The position numbers were made by a program, and so were the translations under genes. The notes beneath the pieces are model-generated. The model was not told the DNA's origin, made no database searches, and saw only the letters and a list, made by a program, of their open reading frames with translations. A DNA stretch of 64,000 bases from Eonycteris spelaea (lineage: Eukaryota > Chordata > Mammalia > Chiroptera > Pteropodidae): contig PUFA01000034.1 in the NCBI GenBank assembly GCA_003508835.1, forward strand, positions 3,002,501 to 3,066,500. Reading direction: 5' to 3'. How positions within the stretch are numbered: the first letter of the stretch is position 1; the number at the start of each line of letters is the position of its first letter. Below are positions 12,171-23,805 of this stretch, one piece after another.

Positions 12171-12544
12171 CATCTTGCAAGGAGGACCTGGGCAAACTGG
12201 TTTTATGGGCAGATTGAGAAACGTATACTTGCCGAGGCAGCAGAGGCACTTCATGGAGGGTAGGGATGGGGCCGAATGGCTGCACTCCCCCGCCCTCTCC
12301 AGATCACCCGGTGGGGCCAGGCATGGAATGACAAGGTCACCTGGGGAGCTGGCACTAGTGGCATGATGAAATTGTCTCCAAACACTGCCAGTCTTGATAG
12401 AAGTGACCCCAGTGTCCACCGGGAGTAAGGGCCAGGGAAGTCTAGCTCATAGTTAGGGTGCCAGGACTATCTGCAGCCACATTTTAATGAACTTTGAAAG
12501 GCTGTGGAAATCCAAAGGAGCAAGATCGGGAGGGTAGGCGCTCT
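12171..12544. other. Unassigned DNA between LTR copies
   Basis: No repeat or gene recognised. It separates the sense LTR from the next antisense copy. Confidence 0.4.
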
Positions 12545-12990
12545 CTAGGTCAAGTACTTCACACCCTCTCTACTCAAGTGAACCAGGGGTAGGGATCTGA
12601 GACTTCGAAGGGGAGGAAGCCGATCCTTCGGAAGATGGGAAGCGCAAACGCTTGGTAAACGAATGTTTGCCGAGCCTGCAGAGACAGGGGACACAGAGAG
12701 AAGCCTGCTGTCCAGGCACTGCCTGGCTCCCCCACGGCCCACGCTCTGCGTGCTTGTCTCTGGTGATCGTTCTCTTCCTTGGTCAGGCTCTCTAGGGCTC
12801 TCTTCTAGGCAGTTAAAATAGAGGTAAAAGCTTTTCTGAGTCTGTTGGGTCTCAGTGGCCTTCAGCTCAAACGAGTCCGCATGCCAAAGTGGCAGATTTT
12901 GGGGAGGCTCATTCCGAACCCCTTCGAAATGAAATGGGGTGACCTCGGAGGGGAGATAAAAGAATGAGAAGGCGGGGGCCCTCACTTATT
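12545..12990 (-). mobile_element. Solo LTR, family A (copy 3, partial)
   Basis: Shares 'cttggtaaacgaatgtttg' with copy 4 ('cttggtaaacaaatgtttg'). It also shares 'ggccttcagctcaaa', 'atgccaaagtggcagattttggg' and the terminal CT-rich block with the other copies. The segment corresponding to the start of copy 4 is missing. Confidence 0.65.
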
Positions 12991-13534
12991 CTCTTAGCTG
13001 TGCCCGTAATTTTCTTTTGTCACTGGGAGGCCGGGAAATGTCAGGTGGGGCACCCGTCCTTACAAACACCACACCAATTTCCACCAGGGTAATGTGTCCC
13101 AGACCAGTACCCAAGGCTCCCTCACCCTGCCCTGCCCCTCCTGCGCCTTTCAGGTTGTTCACACTGACTTTGAATGGAAAAAAGTAAACACTGGTTTGGG
13201 GTGATGGTCTAGAAATCCATCTTTTCTTGCTAGTTTGGTGCCTCTTCAGACTTTCACCCCTCAAATCTGTAGCCTGCACTGAAGGTTCTGGGAGTAGGTG
13301 AACTTGGCTGGGAAAAATTTATACATCTATTTTCCCTAATCTTTGATTGAAATCTGGCATTTCCTTCCACTGTGTGCATAGGCATCACGCCACGGTATTA
13401 TAGGCAGTACCTGGGACTCTGTCACCAATAGAAGTCACAGCTATTTTTATATCATACCACAGTTGTTACAGATATTTTGAATACCATCTACCCTCACGTG
13501 GAGGAGGAAAAATAATTTTATTTCTACCCTGCTA

Positions 13535-14070
13535 AATTCTTCTGGCTGGTCTAATGATCAAATTGCCATGAGACAGGTTAACAGGAGAAAATGACCAAAT
13601 TTATTATATATGTATAGACGAGGCTCCATAGGAAAATGAGACCCTAGGACAGATCAAGCAGTTGAGGTTTACATGCTACCTTGATCCAAAGAGAAGGGGT
13701 GGGTGGTTGTGGTTTGGGACTTCAAAGGGCTGGAAGCAATTCACAGGGAGATGGAAAAGCAAATACTTGGTAAACAAATGTTTGTTAGGCCATCTTTAAC
13801 AATGGGAACAGAAGAACTTTCATTAGTTGGGTCTTGCTAGGTTCCTCCTTGTCTATCACACACACTAATTCATCTTAAACTATAATTATCTATGATGACA
13901 ACTCCCTTCCCGGAACAGGCCCCTCTATCTAAATTGTTTTAGGCAGTTAGAGGGGAGGTCAAAGGTTCTTCTTGAGTCTTTTGTTTTTTGAAAATAACTG
14001 GCTTAAAATAATACCCCAGAGGCAAATTTTGGGGTGGCAAACTCTGCTCCGCCTCACTCATCATGACTTC
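13535..14070 (-). mobile_element. Solo LTR, family A (copy 4)
   Basis: The most complete antisense copy. It begins with 'ggctggtctaatgatcaaatt' and 'gttaacaggagaaaatg', passes 'aaatacttggtaaacaaatg', and ends near 'ggcaaattttggggtggcaaac' and 'tctgctcc'. Confidence 0.7.
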
Positions 14071-14699
14071 AAAATCATAGTAGTTATCAGGCCTACTATT
14101 TATTAATGTATTAAATCAGGATCTGGTCCTGATTTGTTATATTAATATAGAATTACCAACCACACATGGCAATTGTATTTCAAAATAATTTGCTTCCTTT
14201 GTAATCCCGAGTACTTTATGCGTTTAAAAATCTCACTCTGAGAAGGGTCCAGAGGCCTCACCAGACTCCCGAGGGGCCTGAAGCACAGAGAAGGTGAAGA
14301 AGCCTGCCCAGGGTGTCCCTGCCCTCACAATCACACTGCCAGCCCTCTCTTGGTGTGCTGTGTGTGGCTAGCACCCTTCCTCGGAAGGCTGGCCACCCGC
14401 TGCCACCTGCTCAGGTCGATGGCTTATGGTCCTTCTATTCCTTCTGGGCATTATGAGGTGTTTAAGTGAAGATATACGGACCGTGCCCCAGACTCTTGCC
14501 AGAGGACCCCGTGTGCCGCCAATCCCACCTGTACCTGGTCCCTTGCCAGAGTCCCTCAGGCCCTGGGCTGTGGACGTGCAGTTCTATCTGGCCTGTGACG
14601 AGGACGTGGGAGCGGGTTATCGGCAGAGCACAGAGCTGAGTGGTAAGAGCTGGAGGCAGAAGTATCTGCAGTTTAGCATTAGGCCAAGTGCGTTTTTTA

Positions 14700-15010
14700 A
14701 AACAAATGGTCCCTTGAATTGATACACGAGCACACGCAACAACGTTCAAAAGTTGAAAGGAGAACGTGGTGAAAAGTTTCATCTCCCTCCCTGTCCCTCA
14801 GCCTCAAACTTTACCAGCGTCTCTTTCCTTCCAGAGCTGTTTGCCACATTTACAACCAAAATGAATGTGGAACCCTGCCCCTCATTACGTAAAACATTAA
14901 GACGTTAGGCACCTGGTCTGCACCTGGCTTTTTTTATTTAACCATGTTTTCTTGGAAATTGCTCCTTATCTACGTATAAATAGCTGCTTCTTTGTTCTTT
15001 TCCTTTCATT
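14700..15010 (+). mobile_element. Ancient L1 3'-end-like fragment
   Basis: 'ctttttttatttaaccatgttttcttggaaattgctcc' followed by 'tacgtataaatagctgcttctttgttctttt' resembles the L1 3' motif for cold-start lines 'cttaacaatatatcttggagatc..acataaagagc'. Diverged. Confidence 0.5.
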
Positions 15011-15480
15011 TCTTTCCCTGGTCATTTCTAAACAGCATGTTGAAAAAGAATGCCTTTCCACAGAAACAGGAGTACCTAGACAGAGCCAGAAATTTTAGGA
15101 TAACTGTCGGATTCATTTACTCATGTCCAAAATTCCAGGGATACCGGGTTAAATGGTTCTGTGTTCCTCTTTAGATGGATTCGCATTTCAAAAGCAGCCT
15201 CATGGGACCATAGGACCTTAATCTGAGAAACGGCTACGTGGCAAAATTTTGGGCAGAGCGGTCAGAGATGTGCTGGTCTTTGGGTAGAAGACTTTATCTG
15301 TGGTGTCCCAAATCCAGGATCTCTGCCTGTCCACAGACAGATATCCACTTCACCCTTCCAAGCTGACCTTGGGGCTCTTTACAATAAACGACTCCCTCTT
15401 AATATTGAACCCTCTTGCAACCAACCAGCTCTCCTGCCCAGCTTCTCTTACCAGGGGTGTCAGTCAGGCCAGCCGCCGTT

Positions 15481-15508
15481 GGCCAGACACCTCAGGCCAG
15501 ACACCTCA
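15481..15508. repeat. 14-bp perfect tandem duplication
   Basis: Two exact copies of GGCCAGACACCTCA. Confidence 0.9.
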
Positions 15509-16354
15509 GAAAGAAGCTAATAGGTCAGAAGGGTCCTGACTGCCCCTGGGAGCTCCGCAGGGGCGGGCTGTGTGAGCAGTGTGCCGAGTGGATCAGTGTT
15601 TCCATGTCATGCTTTGAATAACTTTGAGCTGAAGAATACGTGCTTTGTCCTAACAATCTGCATGGCCAGCAGGGGCCTTCTTCTCATGGACATCTGCCTC
15701 TTGCATCACTTTGGGCCACTGAGATACACTGACAGATGCCAGGCCCACCCGGCAGCCTCCCCGGCAGTACAGTTTCCTGCCAAACACACGGTGGAGGGGC
15801 GCTGGCGGGGAGACAGTCCAGACCTGCCGATGTGAGCGTCTTGTTGGCCAGACAGGCTTCTCTGTAAAATAAGAAGACAGCATTCTGGTTTTTATATCAG
15901 TGCTCGAGGAGTTTGTTTAGTGTGAGTCAGTCCTGCCGAAAGGGATGCCCCCTGGCCCCAGAGCTCGGGGCTGCACTGTGGCCCGTGGTGAATTCCCCAG
16001 AGTAAGTACCCACGTGCCCTCTGTGGCCAGCCAACCTGCTGCTTGGGGCAGTGGGCCTTTCTGGCGGGACCCTTTCTTCAGCTGGAAGCATGTTGAAGAG
16101 GCTGAGGGAGCATATTCCAGATACGTTAGCTTTGCGTGAAAGAGTCTCAGCTGCAGAATAATAGTGTCCTCCGGTGCACAGTGACCAGGTGAAGAAAACA
16201 GCACAAATCCATCTTGACCAGCACTGACTGGTCAGGGGTCAGCAGTGCCCCTCCCACCTGAAGGATGGCTCCACCCGTGTTTCTCCCTTTAGACTGAATT
16301 TGGCGTTGACTGAGAACTTTTTCTCCACCCCGCTCTGTTCAGTACTCGGGAGCC

Positions 16355-16440
16355 TGCAAATTAACTGGCAAAATACAGATTAGCAGGAGAAAAGGCAGAT
16401 TTCTTTATTCACATATATGCATGGGAGTTCACAGAACACT
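16355..16440 (-). mobile_element. LTR family A fragment (copy 5)
   Basis: 'attaactggcaaaatacagattagcaggagaaaa' and 'catgggagttcacag' parallel the start of copy 1 ('acagattaccaagagaaaa', 'catgggagcacccag'). Only the first part is kept. Confidence 0.5.
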
Positions 16441-16444
16441 GTGA

Positions 16445-16520
16445 CTCAAGGTCATGAGGATAAGATTAGATAATGCTTGTCAAGCACTTAGTATAGCGCC
16501 TGGCGCATAGCAGTGTTCAG
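16445..16520 (+). repeat. MIR SINE fragment
   Basis: 'gcttgtcaagcacttagtatagcgcctggcgcatagcagtgttca' is a diverged MIR 3' end. Confidence 0.65.
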
Positions 16521-18177
16521 TTAAAGAGCCAGCGTCTCTAGGTGCCGGGGCTACAGCAGGGAGCAGAGCCATGTGCCTACTCCCCTGGGTCTTCCGGAGA
16601 ATTAGGGTGACGTTATTACATTGAGCCCCCCGCACATGTCCCCCTAGCATCGGCCCCACTGCATTTAACCGGTCCTTTCCTCGTCTGGATTCCCACTGGG
16701 CAGTCAGTGAATGAGCCTGAGTCAGCTCCCATCGCAGCCGCTCACGTGGCCCACTCTCCACGGGAGCCTGTGGTGCCGACACATTTCAGGCGTGTGGATA
16801 CCGGGGTCCCAGGTTTGGAAATAGGAGTTGGGGTGGTGGATGTTTCTGGCTTTGATCTGTCTTCCATTCCTCTCTTCATCACAATCCCACACACAGCTCC
16901 ACGAAACAGTCATTAGAACGTAGTTTGCCTCTGGGAGAGAGCTGACTCCACATTCCAGCCCTGCATCCAGGAGTCATGCTCGGGGGAACTGGCCAGCTGT
17001 AGGGCTACAGGGTGAGGCCAGCTGCAAGGACCAGAATAGAAGGTCTAAATTTAAACTGTGTCTGGAGGCTCTGGGAGCCAGGGGCCTATGGGCCCTGGGG
17101 TGGCTCCCTTCCAGGGGGGCCTTCCCACAGCGAGGCCCTCCTCCCTCCTCCCTCCCCACCTCCAGGAGTGGAAACTGTTTCGTTTCTGGCTCCGAGAGCA
17201 GGTTTCCTCCCAAGGAAATATTGTCTCACCGCGGCGAGGCGGGATCGGGCCTGGAATTTCCCCGCCGTGGAGAAACCCGGCCTTCGGAGCCGCTCAGAGA
17301 GGGGACACGCCTAGAGCCTGCATGTGCAAACCCGGAGGGACGCGCCCAGAGACGCACACAGATGTAAACAGAAACAGAAACAGAGGCCAGGAAAACCCTC
17401 CGGGGACCCTCAGGAGCTGGTTCTGGGTTCTCGTCCCAGCTCTGTCTGCACCTCCCTGTGTGAAGGCGCAAACGAATCTCTCCTTAAAGAACCCATTTTG
17501 TCACCTCTATGGTCTTAAAACAGATCTCTTAAAAATCCAGGTAGAACAGAACTCTAAGGAATCAGCCTAGAAAGTTCTCTATTTCAACGATTTTGCTTTT
17601 ATTGTTCAGAATATTTTAATCTTTTTAATTTTTTCCGAAAACCTCCTCTCAGAGCCCATGTTAGGCACTCACAGGCCCCCCTGTCACAGTCCCAGACGTG
17701 TCCTTTTTGCCTAGAGGGATCACTGGCTGCGGTTCCAGGAGACTTTGGGCTGCTTCCAAACATGGAATTCAAAAGGTTCCCGTGAAGATGGCGAGAAGCG
17801 GCTGGCCCGCGCCATCACCTGACGCCCACGGCCAGCCCGCAGAGGACCGTGCTCCTGGAGAGGCCAGTTCCACCCTCGGCCACGAGCGGGTCCTGCTAGA
17901 GCCTTGAATAGTCCGACACTCAGGCACAGAGGGGTCAGCCCACCACTGGCCACACAGAAACTTCCAGTTTCGGCCCCAGCCTCCCGCGGCGGTGTCTGGG
18001 AGAAGGCCGGCAAGGCCGTGTGTGTGCTTTCGTGCATGCATTCTCCGCGATTAGAGGGCAGGGGCTGTCACTGACCTGATCACGTGGGGACAGTCACAGC
18101 CCAGAAGCCGGCACGCACACAGACTGTACCCACAGACATTAGGAGAGAGAGCACGGAGCGGACACGCCCAGACACAC
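16521..18177. other. Mixed unique DNA, no gene recognised
   Basis: Moderately CpG-containing stretches near 17.2-17.4 and 17.8-18.2 kb, but no convincing island, exon or repeat. Confidence 0.4.
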
Positions 18178-18196
18178 TGCGTTGCCTAGCAACGCA
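18178..18196. promoter_or_regulatory. RFX X-box palindrome
   Basis: TGCGTTGCCTAGCAACGCA has perfect 8-bp inverted arms (TGCGTTGC / GCAACGCA) around CTA. The core GTTGCC-TA-GCAAC is a full RFX-family binding site. RFX proteins bind such sites at cilia, testis and immune promoters; binding here is inferred. Confidence 0.7.
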
Positions 18197-18699
18197 GAAT
18201 GCCGGCCCGGGACGCACCCGGGCTGTTTTCATAAGGGCAGAGTCGCAGGAAACAGTCTGCCCAAAGCTGACCCCCTTGTCCTGCGAATATGCCACCAGGA
18301 AAAGCCTTCAAGTCAGAAACAGCTGTGTAACTACAGAGCCTGCTCATCCACACCCCAAGACGCTCACCCAGATTTAGACGGTGCGAGGCAAGCCCCCCAA
18401 ACTTCCGGTCACAGCTCAGTGACACATACACTCTAGTGAGTGGCGAGTCTAGACTCTTTATCTCCTTTTGTTTCCTCTCCGAAGAAAACTTTTGGCTTTT
18501 CCATTGTGATCAGCCAGTGACCAAACAGTCTATTTCTGTAACTTAGATTTAATCAAAGATTGTTGTTTTGAAATGTCTATAGTGAATTACAAAGAATGCC
18601 CTGACCTTTGTTTTCAAATTCAACGACGCAAACACTAAACACACAATGTGAAAATTTAGAGGATAATTTTTAAATTTCACAGATAAACCATGTGGGAGG

Positions 18700-18721
18700 G
18701 TTTTTTTTTTTTTTTTTTTTT
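18700..18721. repeat. Poly-T tract
   Basis: About 22 T in a row with no SINE body next to it. Confidence 0.9.
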
Positions 18722-18800
18722 CAACTTTTGGTTGTAGGAGAAAGGCGGGTTTACCAACTTTTCAATGATTCTCAAAATTCCTGCTTCGGAAACAGGAACA

Positions 18801-18824
18801 CGACAGCAGCTTCGACAGCAGCTT
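18801..18824. repeat. 12-bp tandem duplication
   Basis: Two copies of CGACAGCAGCTT. Confidence 0.85.
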
Positions 18825-19439
18825 CGGAGTCTGAAAGCGTGGCAGGAAAAACAAGAAGGGCTCCTTCTGGGCAGCGCCTCTCACTTCTTGGGGGTGGGCA
18901 TAAACTGAGGCCTGGACCTCGGTCTAGTGTCACTCCGTGACTGCGTGCTTAGGCAGAACTTCCAGAGTGGTGTTCACATTGCCTGTGGAGTGGACAGCTG
19001 TGGTCTCAGCCGGGGTCGGGGGCGCCCCCGTGTGTAGGTCCAGTCCCCTTCTCCTCGTTTCACACACTGTGTTGGTTTCTGGATGAGATCATCTGGTCTT
19101 GCTGGCCACGGCAGGCTTCCCTCCTGTCCCGTCATCAGACAGCACAGTCTAGAGACGCCTCTCACCTACACGCCGGGTCTGGCCAGGTCCTTCCCTGCTA
19201 TGCAGGTCCCTCTGCCCTCTGTCCCTTTTCTTCCTTTTCTCTCCCTCCTTCCTCCCTCAGTCCCTCCCTTTCTCCCTCACCGACAGAGGTCCGGCCTGCC
19301 CCTGGAGCAGCTGCCTTCACTGAACTGGGGCCTCACGTACTGGACCTGTCCTCCTAGAGATTAAATTCTTCCCGTCTACACCCAAATTCCTTCCTATTCT
19401 TACTTTTTATACCTGAAAAGATTAATCGATGCCTCACCC

Positions 19440-20000
19440 AAGACAGAAATAAACAAAAAGGCCTACTAGATCAATTTTTGAATGAAAAATTTCTATATGT
19501 CAAAAGCCACAAACAAAACAAACAAAACAAAAAGGCAAAAGACAAACTTAGAAAATATATTTTGCAGACAAGTGTGGCAACGGAGGCAAATATCCTTAAT
19601 CTCAAAAGGCTTTTATAAAGTACAAGATGCCAAAGAGAAAGATGGAGGATGTGAATAGGCAGATTAATTAAAACAATGAAACAAACGGTTAATAAGAGCA
19701 GAAAAATTTCAACCTCCTTAATACTTAAAGCAAGGCAAAAGACAACGATTTGAGATAACATTTTCCTTATTGCCTATCAGACAGGCAACTGCTTTCTGAA
19801 TACCAACTGCCAGGCAGGGCGTTCTCATTAATTACTTTTAGGAACGAACAATAATTGGAAGAGCTTTTTGGAAGAAAGTTAAGGCTAAAAATTACTAGTA
19901 CGATTTGACCTCTAGGAATTACTGGAAGGAATCTTTAACATGTCCAAAATCTATAGCTACAAACATATTCATTGCAGTAACGTTGCTAAAACAGTCACAC
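19440..20000 (+). mobile_element. Ancient L1 or HAL1 ORF-end fragment
   Basis: Follows the order of the L1 ORF2 3' end: an A-rich 'aaaacaaacaaaac' block, 'gaaaatatattttgca', 'atatccttaatctcaaa', 'aacaatgaaacaaacgg', 'gatttgagataac', 'ttggaagaaagtt' and 'acgatttgacctctaggaatta'. It is heavily mutated and carries no open frame. Confidence 0.6.
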
Positions 20001-20109
20001 AAAAATTGCATTTATAATTTTTTCCTCTCTTTCTTGACTGTATACCCAATTCTTCTAGGTCTGATTATGTTACATTTCTTTAAATTCTCAACACACTGTG
20101 CCAGAATGT

Positions 20110-21180
20110 TATTTCGTGTTTCAGTACCTTAATAAAAATGACAGCGGATAAGGCATATTGTGAGCTCGGGAGAGTCCGGGGGTTAACTCAGCCCCTCCCT
20201 GGCCCTGCAGCCCAAGGAGAGGAACTCCCCCTCGGGTTTCCTGTTCCGAGGTGTATGGGACCTTGGGCTGAGTGAGAAAGGCCACGGTGGAGAGAAGCTG
20301 GCAGAGGAGCAGGCAGCAGGCTCCCAGGAAGGGGCCCTGAGGTTGGATTACAACTAACTGGAGCCTTGATGCTGAGCCTGACCTCTGGGTGAGAAAGTCC
20401 TTTATAGAAGGGAGTGGGGTCAGCAGACTGCATCAGGATCCCGAGTACTCTACCCTCCCTATCACCGGCCCTGTTGTCACCTAGGCGCTGGGCTGTCCCA
20501 GGCCTACTCACCATTGCCACAAGGAAAGGTGACCTGGAGGACACCTCCTCTTACTGTCTTCCAGGTCCCTAAAGTGGCTCAGGGGTCCTGTGACCCTCTC
20601 CCCAGCAGGACACGTGCATCCTCAAGGCAGCGTGAAAGCAGATTCACCTTGGCCTAGGGCTCCCGCTCTGTTTCCCATCACCCCTAACTCGGACACTTGC
20701 CTTCAGTGTGGCCGCCTCTGGAGCAGCCCAAGTCCCTGTGACAAAGCCCAGCTCTGGGGGTGTCAGAGTTCTCTTTTTCATCACCCTTTGTGCTCCCCTC
20801 CCCTCCCCTGCCCCGGAGTCAGTCATTTCCTCGTTTCCTAAGATGTCCCTCGGCCCTGCCAGTTCTCCTCCGCTCTCCTTCCCCTCCTCCTGGCCTTCTC
20901 TCTCAGGGCCTCTGAAGAGTCGCCTGGCTGCTCAGAACCACGGACATGCTGAGTGCAATCTAGTTTCCTTCCAAGTGACACAACCACTTCCATTCCCTTC
21001 TTCTGGGCTAGGGGTGTTCACATTGTTTTTTGAGCCACTGATCCAGGGTTTTGGCTGCTCGGCTAGAACGGAATGCTGAGCTGCCCTGGTTGGAGGGGGC
21101 GTGAGACCCGGAGACCATCTCAGTGGCGGGCCCCTCCCGCACCCCGGCCCCCCCGGACTCCTTCCACAGGCGGACCATTA
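20110..21180. other. Unique intergenic DNA
   Basis: Nothing recognised beyond pyrimidine-rich stretches (near 20.8-20.9 kb). Confidence 0.4.
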
Positions 21181-21184
21181 CCTG

Positions 21185-21268
21185 ATGACCCATCGGAATC
21201 ATCTGGGGAACTTTACACACATGGGAATTCCAGGACCTCCAGCAAACCTTCCTGACTCAGCCTCCATG
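21185..21268 (+). mobile_element. MER5-like hAT fragment
   Basis: 'cggaatcatctggggaacttt' and 'gggaattccagg' resemble the MER5A interior 'cagaatcacctggggaacttgtt..gattcctggg'. Short and diverged. Confidence 0.4.
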
Positions 21269-22587
21269 TGTGGGTGGGGGTGGGGCCCGCGCAGCTAAAC
21301 AAGCCTCCCAGAGACTCTGGAGCAGCTGGGCCTGTGACTTCAGCTGCCGTTGCCTCTCCAACAGGGGCCTGGCTCTGGCCCTGGGGTTCTTGCTGCCTTC
21401 AAGACACACCTTCCCTTTACCCCCTCAGCTCTCCCCTCCGATGCGCCCTCACCCCCTCCAGTCCCACCCCAGCCCACCCTCCTGCGAATCTTGTACCTCC
21501 CTGGCCCTTCTCTGAACGATTCTGCGCTCCGTGTTGCTCATTGGGTCTAATTAAGTTTATTTTTAATTTCACAAGTAATGCAGAAATACTTCTTTATTGT
21601 AGAACACTTTACATGATCCGGATAGAGTGAAGCCCCTTGATTCTCCATTGTCCCCCTTCCCATGGCGGGGTAACTCCTGGATGGGCGGGGCACCCCTCCA
21701 GACCTCTAGATCTGGAAAGAGAAGAACCATCTTCCCCCCACCCCCGCCCGAGACCACTCCTCTTGGCCCGTGCTGTGCTCTGGGCCCTGCGGCCTCCCCC
21801 AGAGCCTGTGCCCTGGCCCACGCCCGCCTCTCCCTCCTCCTGGGGCCTCTGTGCATCCGGGCGTGTACGTACATGTACGTGTTTCTCTTCCTGCGAATAT
21901 CTGTCAGGATCCTCACATGCCCTTTACCCTCTCTCCTATCAGCCTCCTTCCTTCAAGCCCCACTTCAACACATGGGCTCCCTGCCTAATTCCCACCTGCA
22001 ATGGCTCAGATCTGAGGCCGTTCCCTCCTGCGCATCCTCCCTGGGGGGCCAGGGAACAGAGTGCAGGGGGTGAGGGGGTACAGGCCCCACTAGGCATAAT
22101 GCTGCCCCTCCCCCCAGAAGTGCTCTGGCCTGGGAGGAGGGTGTGAACACCCAACATCTAAACTCTCCACTCCCAAGCGGAGCCCCTGGACACCGGCCAG
22201 CCCCAGAGCTGTCTCTCTGGCCTTTTGGGAGGTAGATGAAGGGACCCGAGTGTCATAGGGCCTCAGGTTCATCTCTGCACTCACCTGCAGATGTCCGTGA
22301 GCTTCTGCCACCTTTCCCTACTGGGGAGGGAAGGACCAGCTCCAGAGGTTCTCCTGGGGTACAGCTCACCCCAAAACCATGGACATGTTCTGACAACCAG
22401 AGCTTCTGGGTCCCAGGGCCCACCTGAGCACCGTGGCCGGTGAGAGCAGCGTCCCTGGTCAGCGTTTTATCCTCAGGAAGGAGGAACAGGAAGACGGGGC
22501 ACAGGCCTTGTCACCACCCTCCTAACTTAATATCGTAAAATAAAAGCAAACAAAATTCTAAACTATGAAACATTTCCAAAAAAGTAT
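21269..22587. other. Unique C-rich intergenic DNA
   Basis: C/T-rich plus strand with several chance open frames. A 14-bp palindrome ACGTACATGTACGT lies at 21867-21880. No gene or repeat recognised. Confidence 0.4.
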
Positions 22588-23035
22588 TATATTAGTTTCC
22601 CATTGCTGCTATACCAAGTTACCAAAATGTAGTGGCTTAAAACATTATAGATTTGTTTTAGGTCAGAAGTCTAAAATCGGGGTGTTGGCAGGGCTGTGTT
22701 CCTTCTGGAGCCTTCAGTGAAGACTCTGTTTCCTTGCCTTTTCCAGCTTCAAGGGACCGTCTGCATTCCTTGGCTTGTGGCCCCTTCTCCATCCCTCTAA
22801 GCTCTACTTCCATTGTCACGTCTCCTCCAACTCTGACCCTCCTGCTTCCCCCTTATAAGGATCCTTATGATTACATTGGGCCCACTCAGGTAATTCAGGA
22901 TAATCTCTCATTTCAAGATCCTAAAATTAATCATATCTGCAAAGTCCCTTTTACCGCACAAGGTAGCATACTCAGGGATCCTGGGGATTAGGATGGATAT
23001 TTTTGGGGGCCACTATTCAGCTCACAGGATAAAGT
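22588..23035 (-). mobile_element. MLT1-type MaLR solo LTR
   Basis: Reads as the reverse complement of an MLT1 LTR: 'ttagtttcccattgctgctata', 'gtggcttaaaac', 'ggtcagaagtct', 'ttccttgccttttccagctt', 'tccttggcttgtggccc', 'cttataaggatcc', 'gattacattgggcccac' and 'tttttgggggccactattc'. Nearly full length. MaLRs are nonautonomous ERVL relatives from early mammals. Confidence 0.85.
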
Positions 23036-23059
23036 ATAATATGAATAGTGATCTGTGTC

Positions 23060-23281
23060 TACCACCACCAATAAACAGATGCTAAGAATTTACCTATTTT
23101 CTTCAGTTTTTTTTTTTTTTTAAAGAAATAAAGCTTTATGGAAATAGCTAAAGCCCTATGTCGCTTTTCCTCCTCTGTCTCTCCTCAGAGGTAACCATTC
23201 CCCTGATGCTGGTGAAAATGACCCCCATGTATGATTCTGTTTTTGCTACATATTACAGATGCATTTCTAACAGAATGGTAG

Positions 23282-23336
<55 letters not shown>

Positions 23337-23805
23337 GAAACTTTACGTGAAAGGAAACACGCATGGACCATTTTGCAAGCTGCTTTTTAAACTCAATATG
23401 CTTTTGAGGTTATACGTGAAGATCTAGTTCATTCGTTTTAACTGCGGTGTAGACTAACTACCATGAGCAAGTTAGGGTTCACTTTGTCCTTTCTTTTGCT
23501 GAGACAGATTGTTTTCACTCTTTTTGCTATTACAAACTGTGTTTCAATAAATATCTTTGTGCTTATTTTCTGGAAGACCCGTGCCAAGGACCTCCGTGGG
23601 AGCCATGCTGGCACTGGGTCACTGGGTCAGGGGTGCACACGCCTTGTGTTTTACTAGGTATCGCCATGCGGTCCCAAGTACCTCCCGGGAACTGTGTTGA
23701 GAAGCACCCGTTTCCCCACAGCCTCACCGACATCTGGTATTTTCAGATGTACTATTTGTTAAAAATGGTTTTCCTCATATATTTTTCAGTCAATCTGTCC
23801 TGCTC
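23060..23805 (+). mobile_element. Ancient L1 3' UTR fragment
   Basis: 'gaggtaaccattcccctgatg', 'gctttttaaactcaat', 'ttgctattacaaactgtgtttcaataaatatctttgtgc' and 'tgtttccccacagcctcaccgac' follow the L1M 3' end order. A (TG)n tract is embedded at 23284-23332. Confidence 0.7.
23284..23332. repeat. (TG)n microsatellite
   Basis: 49 bp of uninterrupted dinucleotide repeat within L1 sequence. Confidence 0.95.
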
